A DNA stretch of 64,000 bases from Pseudovibrio japonicus (GCF_014651595.1 NZ_BMXE01000006.1:186001-250000), one strand, 5' to 3'. Shown: positions 1 through 8,829, counted from the stretch's first letter. The notes: a model not told the origin generated them from the letters alone. Program-made: numbers and translations.

Positions 1-226
1 TGCAGAGCTAAAGTACCTTGGCACGGAGCTGAACAAACGCCGTCAGAGCCTTGTTGTGCAGGCTGGCGGGTTGGAAGCGCTGTCCGGTCCTGAGGAGAAC
101 TACGGGATCGGAAGCCAGTCGGCCTCATGGCTGCGTTCCAAGGGCAACAGTATCGAGGGCGGGACTTCCGAGATCATGCTCTCGATCATTTCAAAGGCAG
201 TGCTGCGGCTGCCATCACTGGGTTAA
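1..226 (+). CDS. Acyl-CoA dehydrogenase, C-terminal fragment (cut by window start)
   Basis: Reading from base 2, an open frame enters from outside the window and ends at the TAA at 224-226. The roughly 74 visible residues end with the acyl-CoA dehydrogenase C-terminal signature RSKGNSIEGGTSEIM, which in the family contacts FAD and neighbouring subunits. The enzyme would oxidise an acyl-CoA to the 2-enoyl-CoA and pass electrons to ETF. It lies 11 bases upstream of a second, shorter acyl-CoA dehydrogenase on the same strand. Such a large/small pair resembles the pimeloyl-CoA dehydrogenase (PimC/PimD) arrangement of other alphaproteobacteria. The family is clear; the substrate is inferred from this pairing only. 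Confidence 0.85.
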   Translation, partial: AELKYLGTELNKRRQSLVVQAGGLEALSGPEENYGIGSQSASWLRSKGNSIEGGTSEIMLSIISKAVLRLPSLG

Positions 227-237
227 GGAGAGAACAC

Positions 238-1353
238 ATGGAACTTTTCAGCTCTGAAGAAACTCTTCTCAAAGACTCTGCTGCTGGCTTTATGTCGGAA
301 CACGCCCCAGTACACGCCCTGCGTGACATTCGCGACCAGAAGGAAGCCCTCGGCTTTAATCAGGAGCTTCACAAAACACTGGCGGACATGGGCTGGTTTG
401 GCATGCTCTTGCCGGAAGAAGCTGGTGGCTATGACTTCGGTCATCGCTCAGCTGGGCTTGTGGCAGAGGAAATGGGTCGCAACCTGACCGCCTCCCCTTT
501 CCTCTCCACCGCCGTTTTGAGCGCAATTGCGCTTCGTCAGGCAAATGGCGAGCATCTAAGCGAGTGGGGTCCAAAGATCGCTTCTGGCGATGCCGTCATT
601 GCACTAGCCATTGATGAGGGCGCAAAACACAACCCATCCCGCATTAAGGCCACGGCGGAGCCGGATGGTAACGGATTTGTCCTCAACGCGCGCAAACGTG
701 CGGTGTTTGACGGCTACAATGCAGACCGGTTGATTGTGGTGGCCAAAACCGGAGCCGAGACCGGCCTCTTCCTCGTCGACCCGAGTGCTGCGGAAGTCGA
801 GATCGAGCGCAACGCCATGCTCGACAGCCGGAACGCGGCCAACATCCAGATCACCAACCTGCATCTGGATGGCAAAGATCTGCTGTGTCCTCTGGAAGAC
901 GGAGCAGCTGTGCTGGAAGCCACTTTGCGCTCTGGTCGTGCGATCGCTGCCTCAGAGCAGCTTGGCGTGGCTCGGGAAGTTGCCGAGCGGACCACGGCGT
1001 ATCTTGGGGAAAGAAAGCAGTTTGGGGTGCCGATCGGCATGTTCCAGGCCCTGCAACATCGGTTGGCCGACCTCTACTGTCAGATTGAGCAAACAGCCTC
1101 ACTCATCTCTGCCGCGCAGAGAGCTATTGACACAACTTCAGATAGTGCTGACGAGCTTACACGCGCTGCAAAAGCAAAGGTGGCTAAGGTTTCCCGCACT
1201 GCAACAGAAGAAGCTGTGCAGATGCATGGTGGAATCGGCATGACTGATGAAGTTGATGTTGGATTGTTCATGAAACGCGACCGAGTTCTGACAGAAATGC
1301 TCGGTGATAGCGCTCATCATGTAGATGCATTGCTAAAAAAACGGGGTCTATAG
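238..1353 (+). CDS. Acyl-CoA dehydrogenase, small-subunit type (PimD-like)
   Basis: This 371-residue protein has the acyl-CoA dehydrogenase layout: helical N-terminal domain with GWFGMLLPEEAGG (residues 52-64), a central beta domain, and a C-terminal helical domain with ERKQFGVPIG and MHGGIGMTDE (about 329-338). The ATG at 238 is chosen because TAAGGAG (224-230) lies just upstream; a longer frame from 127 only overlaps the preceding gene. The 11-base gap to the preceding acyl-CoA dehydrogenase implies one operon and probably a heteromeric enzyme. It likely acts in beta-oxidation of dicarboxylic or branched acyl-CoAs in the cytoplasm. That substrate class is inferred from the large/small pair and is not shown by the sequence. 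Confidence 0.85.
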   Translation: MELFSSEETLLKDSAAGFMSEHAPVHALRDIRDQKEALGFNQELHKTLADMGWFGMLLPEEAGGYDFGHRSAGLVAEEMGRNLTASPFLSTAVLSAIALRQANGEHLSEWGPKIASGDAVIALAIDEGAKHNPSRIKATAEPDGNGFVLNARKRAVFDGYNADRLIVVAKTGAETGLFLVDPSAAEVEIERNAMLDSRNAANIQITNLHLDGKDLLCPLEDGAAVLEATLRSGRAIAASEQLGVAREVAERTTAYLGERKQFGVPIGMFQALQHRLADLYCQIEQTASLISAAQRAIDTTSDSADELTRAAKAKVAKVSRTATEEAVQMHGGIGMTDEVDVGLFMKRDRVLTEMLGDSAHHVDALLKKRGL

Positions 1354-1437
1354 CAGGATAATTCGTATTTTTACTTGTGATTATTTCGAAAGTGATTTCA
1401 TAATCACTGCTATCTGATCCACCCCTTTGGATCGGCG

Positions 1438-1482
1438 GGAGCCAGTCCGCAACAGCATTGCCCGGTGTTGCAGACTGGCTCC
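1438..1482 (+). terminator. Stem-loop between convergent genes
   Basis: A 17-bp stem with one mismatch (arms 1438-1454 and 1466-1482, arm GGAGCCAGTCCGCAACA) encloses an 11-base loop. It lies between the stop of the acyl-CoA dehydrogenase and the end of the convergent SDR gene. It is followed by TTCGCTATT and lacks a strong T tract, so it may stop transcripts from both sides weakly or with help from Rho. Confidence 0.6.
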
Positions 1483-1508
1483 TTCGCTATTCGCTCCCCG
1501 ATCTCACC

Positions 1509-2306
1509 TCAGACCTTCATGCCCGGCATGTTGAGAGAAGATGTGTTTCCGCCATCAACTGCCAGCGCCTGCCCAGTAATGAAGCTTGCATCCCCACTAG
1601 CAAGAAACGCGATTGTGGCCGCAACTTCAGTAGGTTCACCGTGACGGCGCAATTCTGCTCGGGTGCCGAGTTTGGCTTCCTTACCCGTATTGCGTGCATA
1701 ATCAAAAACAGGTTTTGTCATGCCAGTCTCAATAAGCCCCGGACAAACCGCATTGACGCGCACGCCGTCTGCGCCGAAATCGCAAGCGGAGGTCTTGGTG
1801 AAGTTGATGAGTGCCGCCTTGGAAGCACTATAGGCATTGCCACCGGCACCACCTCTGATTCCAGCTACAGATGCAGTATTCACAATCGAACCCTTGCCTG
1901 AAGCCTTAAGCTGCTCCTTGGTGTACTTGGTGAACAACATGGCCCCTAGGACATTGACTTCGTAAACCTTGATCCAGTCACCAAACTTCTCGTGGCTACC
2001 ACCCCAAGATCCCTCGCAGATAATGCCAGCATTGTTGCAAAGCACGCTGATACCGCCCAAAGAGCTTTCAACCTCGCCGACGCAGCGCTCCACCGCCTCT
2101 TCATCGGCAACATTGAGCACATAAATCCCCGAGTTGGTCCCTTCCGGAAGCATCTCTGCGGTCTGGTTCAACCCTTTTTCATTGAGATCAACAAGCGCGA
2201 CAGCAGCGCCTTCTTCAGCCAGACGAATGGCGGTTGCACGCCCGATACCACTGCCTGCACCTGTAATGAGGGCTGTTTGCCCTGCAAACCTTGGTTGCAT
2301 GATCAT
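1509..2306 (-). CDS. Short-chain dehydrogenase/reductase (classical SDR)
   Basis: This 265-residue classical SDR has the NAD(P)-binding motif TGAGSGIG (15-22), the NNAG motif and the catalytic YSASK. It probably interconverts a hydroxyacyl or hydroxy compound and its ketone. The ATG at 2306 overlaps by 4 bases (ATGA) with the stop of the upstream quinone oxidoreductase gene, so the two are probably translationally coupled. A second ATG two codons on is also possible. It faces the acyl-CoA dehydrogenase operon, which suggests a 3-hydroxyacyl-CoA dehydrogenase-like role in the same pathway. That role is inferred from context. Confidence 0.85.
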   Translation of the reverse strand: MIMQPRFAGQTALITGAGSGIGRATAIRLAEEGAAVALVDLNEKGLNQTAEMLPEGTNSGIYVLNVADEEAVERCVGEVESSLGGISVLCNNAGIICEGSWGGSHEKFGDWIKVYEVNVLGAMLFTKYTKEQLKASGKGSIVNTASVAGIRGGAGGNAYSASKAALINFTKTSACDFGADGVRVNAVCPGLIETGMTKPVFDYARNTGKEAKLGTRAELRRHGEPTEVAATIAFLASGDASFITGQALAVDGGNTSSLNMPGMKV

Positions 2307-3289
2307 GCTCTCCCCGTTTCCAGAACAACCTTACCAACAACACGTCTCTCCATGAGATCGCGAAGGGCCTGAGGCGCTTCTTCCAGTGCGTAGCTCCGGC
2401 TTACGGTCGGTTTAATCTTGCCTTCCTCAACCCATTTAAACAGCTCGGAGAAGTTCGCAGCATCCTTTTCCGGCTCCCGCATACGGAAGGAGCCCCAGAA
2501 AACGCCCATAATCGCACAGCCCTTCAACAAGGTCAGATTGGTAGGGATGGTCGGGATATCGCCCGCAGCAAAGCCCACAACCAGCGCACGGCCATTCCAG
2601 GCAGTAGAGCGCAGTGCCTGCTCAAACAGATCTCCGCCGACAGGATCGTAGACCACATCAACCCCGGCCTTGCCTGTGATTTCCTTCAGGCGTGTTCTCA
2701 GGTCCTGCGTGGAATAATTGATCAGCTCATCAGCCCCGGCTAGACGTGCAGCCTCCAACTTCTCCGCAGAGCTCGCCGCCGCAATCACCTTGGCGCCCAT
2801 CACCTTGCCAATCTCAACCGCAGTGAGGCCAACACCGCCACCGGCGCCCAGCACCAACAAGGTTTCGCCCGGCTGCAACTGCGCACGCTGCTTTAGCGCA
2901 TGCATGGAGGTGCCGTAAGTCATGGTGAAACCTGCAGCTGCCTGAGCTGACATGGTTTCTGGCCGCTTTAGCACTGTAGATGCAGGAACCACGACCTCTT
3001 CTGCAAATCCGCCCTGCTGCAGAAGAAGCGCCATCACTGGATCACCCGGCGCAAAATCCGTCACGCCCTCGCCCACGGCTGCAATACGCCCAGCAATTTC
3101 ACCGCCCGGAATGAACGGCATCGGCGGCTTGATCTGATACTTCCCCGCAATCACCAGCGTGTCGGGAAAGTTAACCCCTGCGGCCTCCACCGCAATTCTC
3201 ACTTGCCCTTTACGCGGCTCTTTAACATCAACATCCTCAACGCGCAGAGCTTCCGGTGGCCCGAACTCTGAACAGACAACAGCACGCAT
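2303..3289 (-). CDS. NADPH:quinone oxidoreductase-like MDR enzyme
   Basis: This 328-residue medium-chain dehydrogenase/reductase has the QOR-type N-terminal fold (GVNFPDTLVIAGKYQ, PFIPGGEIAG) and the nucleotide-binding motif GAGGGVGLTAVEIG near residues 148-161. It lacks the zinc-ligand cysteines of alcohol dehydrogenases. Members reduce quinones or enoyl thioesters with NADPH. It is first in a two-gene operon with the SDR. A 20-bp inverted repeat lies 20-39 bases upstream of the start, as expected for a repressor operator. Substrate unknown. Confidence 0.85.
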   Translation of the reverse strand: MRAVVCSEFGPPEALRVEDVDVKEPRKGQVRIAVEAAGVNFPDTLVIAGKYQIKPPMPFIPGGEIAGRIAAVGEGVTDFAPGDPVMALLLQQGGFAEEVVVPASTVLKRPETMSAQAAAGFTMTYGTSMHALKQRAQLQPGETLLVLGAGGGVGLTAVEIGKVMGAKVIAAASSAEKLEAARLAGADELINYSTQDLRTRLKEITGKAGVDVVYDPVGGDLFEQALRSTAWNGRALVVGFAAGDIPTIPTNLTLLKGCAIMGVFWGSFRMREPEKDAANFSELFKWVEEGKIKPTVSRSYALEEAPQALRDLMERRVVGKVVLETGRA

Positions 3290-3308
3290 TCTTTCCCTCC
3301 CAAATCAA

Positions 3309-3328
3309 AACATACCCGTGAGTATGTT
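3309..3328. promoter_or_regulatory. Perfect inverted repeat, probable repressor operator
   Basis: AACATAC (3309-3315) and GTATGTT (3322-3328) are perfect 7-base arms around a 6-base centre. The site lies 20 bases upstream of the quinone oxidoreductase start and about 200 bases upstream of the divergent proton ATPase. Size and shape fit a TetR-family operator. No cognate regulator is adjacent. Confidence 0.5.
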
Positions 3329-3523
3329 ATGGAAATGCGCTGAGCGCAACCACAACGCAAGGTGCATGTTTGCCGCGCCTTGTCCAAAACACTCTCAATT
3401 TGACCAAGTCGCTTTGGAATCGAGAAACTACGGTTGATGGAAGCCCCCTGCACTCTCATTATCCATTTACACGCACTTGCAAAAGTAGAGCTGCTATGTG
3501 TGCCTCACCTATGGAAAAACCTG

Positions 3524-5917
3524 ATGTCTAAACAGGAAAAGCCCACTCTCGCTGATGAATTTGAACGGCTGGAAAGCTCGCCGGAAGGGCTGAGCGCGGA
3601 TGCCGCCGCCAACAGATTGAAGCAATACGGCCCCAACGCACTGGAGGAAAAGAAAACCAGTAAACTGGTGCAGCTGCTCCTGACATTCTGGGGACCTATC
3701 CCGTGGCTCATTGAAATCGCGGCAATCCTGTCTGCCATCATTCAGCACTGGGCGGATTTTTCGATCATCCTGTTCATGCTGTTCCTGAATTCCGGCATCG
3801 AGTTTATTCAAAGCAATAAAGCCGCGAATGCTCTGGCTGCGCTTAAATCCTCCATGGCGCTCAAAGCCCGCGCAAAGCGTGAAGGCAAGTGGACGGACAT
3901 TCCCGCTGCAGAGCTTGTTCCCGGCGACATCATCAATCTGGAGAACGGCGACATCATCCCGGCGGACTGCATTTTGGAGAGCGGTCCGTACCTTGCGGTG
4001 GATCAGGCGGCGTTGACGGGCGAGTCTCTTCCCGTGGACAAACAAGTGGGCGATGTGGGGTACTCCGGCTCTATCATCAAGCAGGGCACCATGCAGGCTC
4101 TGGTGACAGCGACGGGCGGCAACACTTTTTTTGGCAACACCGCCAAGCTTGTGCAATCGGCAGGCAACATCTCGCACTTTCAAAAGAGTGTGCTGGGTAT
4201 CGGCAAGTTTCTCATCTTAGGCACAGCAGTGTTGGCGGCGCTCATCATCATCAAACAACTCTACCTGCAACAAAGCCCATTGGACATTGTTGAGCTGGTA
4301 CTCGTTCTGGTGATTGCCTCCATTCCTGTTGCCATGCCTGCTGTCCTCTCTGTGACAATGGCTCTGGGGGCGCTCACCCTTGCCAAGAAGAAAGCCATCG
4401 TCGCGCATCTACAAGCCATTGAAGAGCTAGCCGGAGTGAACGTTCTGTGCTCTGACAAAACTGGTACGCTCACAAAGAACGAACTCACACTTGGGGAGCC
4501 TGTGCTGATTGATGCAAAGAGCGAACAAGAGCTGGTCGTGATGGCCGCCCTTGCCTCCAGCACAATTGAAAAGGATGTCATTGATCAGCTGATTGTCAGC
4601 AAGGCTGAGCGGAGCGTACTGGAACCATACAAGCAAAACACCTTCACGCCCTTTGACCCGGTCAGCAAGCGAACGGAAGCCGAGATCTCTGGTCCCAACG
4701 GCTCTTTCAAAGTCATCAAGGGCGCACCGCAAGTGGTCATCGATCTGTGCACCAACGCACCTGAGGAAAAAGACGCTGCCAGCAAAGCCGTACACGAGTT
4801 CGCCACCAAAGGCCTGCGCGCTCTTGGTATCGCCAAAACCAACGAGAAAAACGAGCTTCGCCTGCTGGGTATTCTCTCGCTCTTTGACCCGCCGCGTGAT
4901 GATTCCAAGGATGTGATTGCAGAAACGCAAAACGCGGGTATTGCTGTGAAGATGGTGACAGGAGACGACGTCGCCATAGGCAAGGAAATTGCAGGTCAGC
5001 TGGGTCTGGGCACAGCGCTTGAAAGCGCAAGTCAGGTTTTCTCCGAGGCCAAGGACATGGACAATCTTCCCGAGAGCGTTCGGCAAGAGATCGTCAATGC
5101 TGATGGCTTTGCGCGGGTCTTTCCCGAGCATAAGTACGGCATTGTCAAAGCCCTACAGCAAGCGGGCAAATACGTTGCCATGACCGGCGATGGGGTGAAC
5201 GATGCGCCAGCGCTGAAGCAAGCCGATGTGGGCATTGCCGTTTCAGGTGCAACGGACGCAGCCCGTTCCGCAGCCGACCTGATCCTCACCTTGCCCGGCC
5301 TCTCGGTGATCACCGACGCGGTTATAGAAGCACGTAAGATCTTTGCCCGCATGATCAGCTATGTGGACTACCGCGTGGCAATGACAATCAACCTGATGGT
5401 GTTCGTCTCCGCCAGTGTGCTGCTACTGGATGATGTACCGCTGACCGCAACAATGATCGTTATGCTCGCACTGCTGGATGACATACCGATCATTACCATT
5501 GCCTACGACAACACCGAAGCTGCTCCTGCCCCCATGGAGTGGCAGCTGGGAAATATGCTGCGCACCGCGACCGTACTGGGGCTCATATCCGTGGTCGAGA
5601 ACTTCATCCTCATGATGGCCGCGCAAAACTGGCTCGGTGTTTCCGCTATGGAGCTGCAGAGCGTCATGTTCCTCCAGCTTGTCGTCGCGGGGCACTTGCT
5701 CTTGTTCGTCTGCCGACATGACCACTGGTTCTGGCAGGCACCACGACCATCCGCCAAATTACTCATGGCAATTATTGCAACGCAATTGCTCGCCGTCATT
5801 ATCTGTCGGTCCGGCTTCCTTGTTCCTGCCATCAGCTGGGAGTTGATCGGCATCGTCTGGGCTCAAGCGATTTGCTGGATGTTTGTGCTTAATGTCGCCA
5901 GAAGGATCTGCCGCTAA
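3524..5917 (+). CDS. P3A-type (plasma-membrane) H+-transporting ATPase
   Basis: This 797-residue P-type ATPase carries the actuator motif LTGES (164-168), the phosphorylation site SDKTGTLT (Asp311) and the hinge motif TGDGVNDAP (554-562). The whole resembles the Pma1/AHA H+-ATPases of fungi and plants rather than metal pumps: there is no N-terminal metal-binding domain and no CPx motif, and a DDIP motif lies in the region of membrane helix 6. It lacks the long C-terminal autoinhibitory tail of the plant enzymes. It should pump protons outwards using ATP. The ATG at 3524 is preferred because the family begins shortly before the LADEFERLESSPEGLS region; the 30 upstream codons look non-coding. 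The ribosome binding site is weak. Confidence 0.85.
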   Translation: MSKQEKPTLADEFERLESSPEGLSADAAANRLKQYGPNALEEKKTSKLVQLLLTFWGPIPWLIEIAAILSAIIQHWADFSIILFMLFLNSGIEFIQSNKAANALAALKSSMALKARAKREGKWTDIPAAELVPGDIINLENGDIIPADCILESGPYLAVDQAALTGESLPVDKQVGDVGYSGSIIKQGTMQALVTATGGNTFFGNTAKLVQSAGNISHFQKSVLGIGKFLILGTAVLAALIIIKQLYLQQSPLDIVELVLVLVIASIPVAMPAVLSVTMALGALTLAKKKAIVAHLQAIEELAGVNVLCSDKTGTLTKNELTLGEPVLIDAKSEQELVVMAALASSTIEKDVIDQLIVSKAERSVLEPYKQNTFTPFDPVSKRTEAEISGPNGSFKVIKGAPQVVIDLCTNAPEEKDAASKAVHEFATKGLRALGIAKTNEKNELRLLGILSLFDPPRDDSKDVIAETQNAGIAVKMVTGDDVAIGKEIAGQLGLGTALESASQVFSEAKDMDNLPESVRQEIVNADGFARVFPEHKYGIVKALQQAGKYVAMTGDGVNDAPALKQADVGIAVSGATDAARSAADLILTLPGLSVITDAVIEARKIFARMISYVDYRVAMTINLMVFVSASVLLLDDVPLTATMIVMLALLDDIPIITIAYDNTEAAPAPMEWQLGNMLRTATVLGLISVVENFILMMAAQNWLGVSAMELQSVMFLQLVVAGHLLLFVCRHDHWFWQAPRPSAKLLMAIIATQLLAVIICRSGFLVPAISWELIGIVWAQAICWMFVLNVARRICR

Positions 5918-5995
5918 AAGAAGTCGTCACGCACTCTTTCGCAGACTCAGCAGACCGATTAGGTTTATCGGATTATCTGCAATTGGAGCTGGCGC

Positions 5996-7039
5996 GTGCC
6001 GAATTTACCCCTTCCCTTTTTCACCGCATTGTTTTTGTGCTTTATCCTTCTGCGTCTGATGGTTGGTTATGGACGCAAGTTGCCCCCGCTGTTTGTTATA
6101 ACCATCAGCCTTTACGCCCTGCAATCCGTACTGCTCGGCATCAAGTGGGGCATGGGTGGCCTTCCGCCCTGGGCGCTTGCTGGCTTAGCCCTGCTGTTGC
6201 CGCCTGCCACATGGCTCTCTTTCCTTCAGCTCACTGACCAGATGTCGAAGAAGGCTATCATCTGGACCGCTGGAGCGACTGTGCTCTCGCTCTCCATTTT
6301 GATATTGGCTCCGGGCTTCAACATTCCAGTTCTCATTGATCTGGCGAGCGTCACCATTTACCTTGGCTACGGCTTCTTGTTCTTCCGGTCTGCGACAACC
6401 CGGCAGTGGGAATGGACAAGCCGCCTCCCCATTGATCAAATGCTGCCAACGCGGCAAACCCAACTCATCGCCGGAGCCGTTTTCTCGACATCCGCTCTGG
6501 TGGACCTGGCTGTGGCGATCGACTTCGCCGTGAACAAGGGTAGCAGTGCCGCAACCATCGTAGGCACTGCCAATCTCTTTATGCTTCTTTCACTGATTGC
6601 AATTGTCGTTCTGTTTGGGCGCAAACCATCTGCCCCACAGCCTTCAAACCAACCTACTCTGAAGCAGGTTGAAGCCTCAGACGAGCAGATCGCATTGGTC
6701 GCAGCACTGGATCAGCTTATGCGAGATGAGCACCTATACCGGGATGAGAACCTATCTCTTGACAAGCTCGCGCGTAGACTGCGTGTCCCGGCGCGGCAGA
6801 TTTCGACAGCTGTCAACACACTGCGAGAAATCAATCTGCCGCAATACACCAATGGCTTTCGCGTGGCAGAGGCCTGTCATCTTTTGGAGACAACAGACAC
6901 TCCAATCACCACCATCATCTTCGAAGTTGGCTTCACCACCAAGTCCAACTTCAATCGCGAGTTCCAACGCATCGCGGGCAAGAGCCCAAGTGCGTGGAGA
7001 AAGGAACATCGCACATCTACGAGCGTTGAGATTGCCTAG
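5996..7039 (+). CDS. Membrane-anchored AraC-family regulator
   Basis: This 347-residue protein has a hydrophobic N-terminal half with about six to seven predicted membrane helices (residues 1-210), then a linker. A C-terminal AraC/XylS DNA-binding domain follows (about 235-335), including LSLDKLARRLRVPARQIS and the second helix-turn-helix ITTIIFEVGFTTKSNFNREFQRIAG. The GTG at 5996 is supported by GGAG at 5985-5988. The layout suggests that a membrane domain senses an envelope or hydrophobic signal and controls transcription from the membrane. The gene starts 79 bases after the H+-ATPase and converges on a membrane-anchored protein gene. Its targets are unknown. Confidence 0.8.
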   Translation: MPNLPLPFFTALFLCFILLRLMVGYGRKLPPLFVITISLYALQSVLLGIKWGMGGLPPWALAGLALLLPPATWLSFLQLTDQMSKKAIIWTAGATVLSLSILILAPGFNIPVLIDLASVTIYLGYGFLFFRSATTRQWEWTSRLPIDQMLPTRQTQLIAGAVFSTSALVDLAVAIDFAVNKGSSAATIVGTANLFMLLSLIAIVVLFGRKPSAPQPSNQPTLKQVEASDEQIALVAALDQLMRDEHLYRDENLSLDKLARRLRVPARQISTAVNTLREINLPQYTNGFRVAEACHLLETTDTPITTIIFEVGFTTKSNFNREFQRIAGKSPSAWRKEHRTSTSVEIA

Positions 7040-7644
7040 AAGATCTCGCGCAGGATCCCCGTAGCATGGGACCAACCACCCATCAGGCTGATGTTGGACA
7101 CCAGCTTATCAACGTTGATGCGGACGTTCTCCCGCGGAACATCCGCATCAAACTTAAGATAGACCGCCGCCATTTCTCCAGTCAGATCGAAGCTGGAAAC
7201 ACCTCCGTTAAAATAGATCACGGCCTTCTCTGACGCGACAGAAAAGGCATCGAACAATCCAGCAAACTCACCTGCCACGTTGTCCATCTTGACTGTCACA
7301 TTCATGGTGCTGGGCAGCCTTAGGGTCGCCGTAGGATCACACCAACCAAGCCCCCAGGACCGACGTCTTTCGAATTCGATCGTAAGCACTCCGTCGGGTG
7401 TTTGAGCGGTCTTCGCTGTCAGACTGCAGCCTCGTACATCACTGGTTTCAAGATTGATGTCACTCACAGAAGCGTCGTCTCCGATAATACGAAGCCCCAG
7501 GCTGCTGCCTGAAATCTCGACAGAGTGCACGCCCTGCGGGGCAAGAGTTTGGGTGGTCTCCATTCCGGTTGAAACGCCTGCATAAGTCACGATACCAATT
7601 GCAACGATTGCTGTGAGGACTGCGATTGTGGTCTTACTTGTCAT
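7036..7644 (-). CDS. Membrane-anchored or secreted beta-rich protein, unknown function
   Basis: This protein of about 202 residues starts with a Lys-containing N-terminus and a hydrophobic segment (about 7-25), which is a signal anchor or signal peptide. The remainder is rich in short beta-type stretches (VHSVEISGSSLGLRIIGD, VIYFNGGVSSFDL) that recall the DUF4097/DUF2807 head-domain proteins of cell envelopes. That resemblance is by eye only. Two cysteines in the mid-region (RGCSL and GWCDP) could form a disulphide. The ATG at 7644 is chosen over a longer frame because AAGGAG lies directly upstream. The gene overlaps the convergent AraC-type regulator by 4 bases. Confidence 0.65.
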   Translation of the reverse strand: MTSKTTIAVLTAIVAIGIVTYAGVSTGMETTQTLAPQGVHSVEISGSSLGLRIIGDDASVSDINLETSDVRGCSLTAKTAQTPDGVLTIEFERRRSWGLGWCDPTATLRLPSTMNVTVKMDNVAGEFAGLFDAFSVASEKAVIYFNGGVSSFDLTGEMAAVYLKFDADVPRENVRINVDKLVSNISLMGGWSHATGILREIF

Positions 7645-7765
7645 CTGGAAACTCCTTGGCTTAACTTCCAAAACTATGGGTTTCCGGTGCGTTTGGGGCG
7701 ACCTCAATCGCGAATTAGGACCTGAAAGACGCCCTAAAACAGAAATTAGGACGCCGCGGCGGCAC

Positions 7766-8182
7766 CTATCTTTCCGTGATAAGCAGCGCCCCTGCTGCCT
7801 TACAGACATCAGGAGGCAATGGGCAGGCATGATGAATGCCTCGGTCCAGATTCGCGCAAATCAGGTTCGTTGTGGCGATTAATCGCTGCGTCTCCGCATT
7901 GTACATTTCATGAAGGATAGAGAGCGTTTTCTCGTGAACCTCTATCAAGCCCGAGTGGCAAAACAACAGAGCCCCAGCTAGTGCTTCGCAATGGTATTTC
8001 GTCGTTTACTGAACTGCAGCCATACCGCGATTATGCTGGCGGAAGTACGAGGGCGTCAAACCAAGCCGAGAGAAAAGGTGCCAGTTGGCCTCATCAAATT
8101 TCACCGTATACCACTGAACATTCATGTGCCCCATGTGGTCCAACTGGTACGGATAAACGACACCACGGTAGGTCTCAATCAT
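7766..8182 (-). pseudogene. 4HBT (hot-dog) acyl-CoA thioesterase broken by an in-frame stop
   Basis: From the ATG at 8182, which has AGGAGG upstream, the frame encodes a typical YbgC-like thioesterase N-terminus (YPYQLDHMGHMNVQWY, with the conserved Asp-x-x-x-His region) as far as MAAVQ. A TAA stop follows at 8008-8006. The same frame then resumes without any shift and encodes the expected C-terminal half (SGLIEVHEKTLSILHEMYNAET to LITER), ending at 7766. The intact length would be about 138 residues, normal for the family. The gene therefore seems inactivated by one nonsense codon; a sequencing error is the alternative. It lies 32 bases downstream of the SpoIIAA-like gene. Confidence 0.75.
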
Positions 8183-8213
8183 GACCTTTTCCTCCTGTGG
8201 TGTGGGCGCCAAA

Positions 8214-8579
8214 TTACTCTTTCACCCACGCCCAGGCTTTGTCCAGATTGACCATATCGAAGTGCTTTTCGCCTATGCCAAGCATGGCCGCGAAGGGACT
8301 ATCGATGGCGACGAGCCATTCCCAAATCTTTCGATCGGAGACGATTGCGATACGGTGAAAGCTCTTGACGTGGGTCATTGCCCACTTCAGATCCTCATAT
8401 CCAGCCTCAAGCCCCCAGCTTGCCTGGTCACTCAGAACCACCAATACGCTGACTTTTGGATGCTTCTCAAGCACCGCTTCGACCTGTGCAATCAGTTGCT
8501 TTTCCTGTTCCAGATCAACCTTTCCATCAACCTCGAACCCAAGAACATTCTCTGTACTTTCAGGAAGTTTCTTGATCAT
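8214..8579 (-). CDS. SpoIIAA-like / STAS-SEC14 domain protein
   Basis: This 121-residue protein matches the small alpha/beta SpoIIAA-like family (formerly DUF3478). It has an N-terminal beta segment (VLGFEVDGKVDLEQEKQLIAQVEAVLEKH), a central VSVLVVLSD strand and the characteristic end (FHRIAIVSDRKIWEWL, FDMVNLDKAWAWVKE). The function of the family is poorly known; some members bind lipids or act in stress responses. AGAGGTG lies upstream of the ATG at 8579. It forms a likely operon with the disrupted thioesterase gene that follows after 31 bases. Confidence 0.8.
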   Translation of the reverse strand: MIKKLPESTENVLGFEVDGKVDLEQEKQLIAQVEAVLEKHPKVSVLVVLSDQASWGLEAGYEDLKWAMTHVKSFHRIAIVSDRKIWEWLVAIDSPFAAMLGIGEKHFDMVNLDKAWAWVKE

Positions 8580-8686
8580 GCAGACACCTCTTTTGCTACT
8601 TATAAGTTAGCTGAGTCCACCTACAATCCTGTTTCGTTCATGCCCTGATTTCGAGGGAATATGGAAACCACCTATCAATTTGAAAA

Positions 8687-8702
8687 GTGGACAGCTGTCA
8701 AC
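8687..8702. promoter_or_regulatory. Palindromic site, copy 1 (one mismatch)
   Basis: GTGGACAGCTGTCAAC differs by one base from the perfect palindrome found at 11174-11189. It lies between the SpoIIAA-like gene (start 8579, minus) and the SHOCT gene (start 8830, plus), as expected of a regulator site in a divergent promoter region. Confidence 0.45.
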
Positions 8703-8829
8703 TCGCATAAAAGTGTAACGAATTTGCGCGATCTCCAATCTCGAGACGGTTGCTTACAAACGGAATTTGAAACCCAAAGCTGAAGGCGTCATGCTGAGCA
8801 TACCAAACAAAAAAGCCAAGGAGATCACT

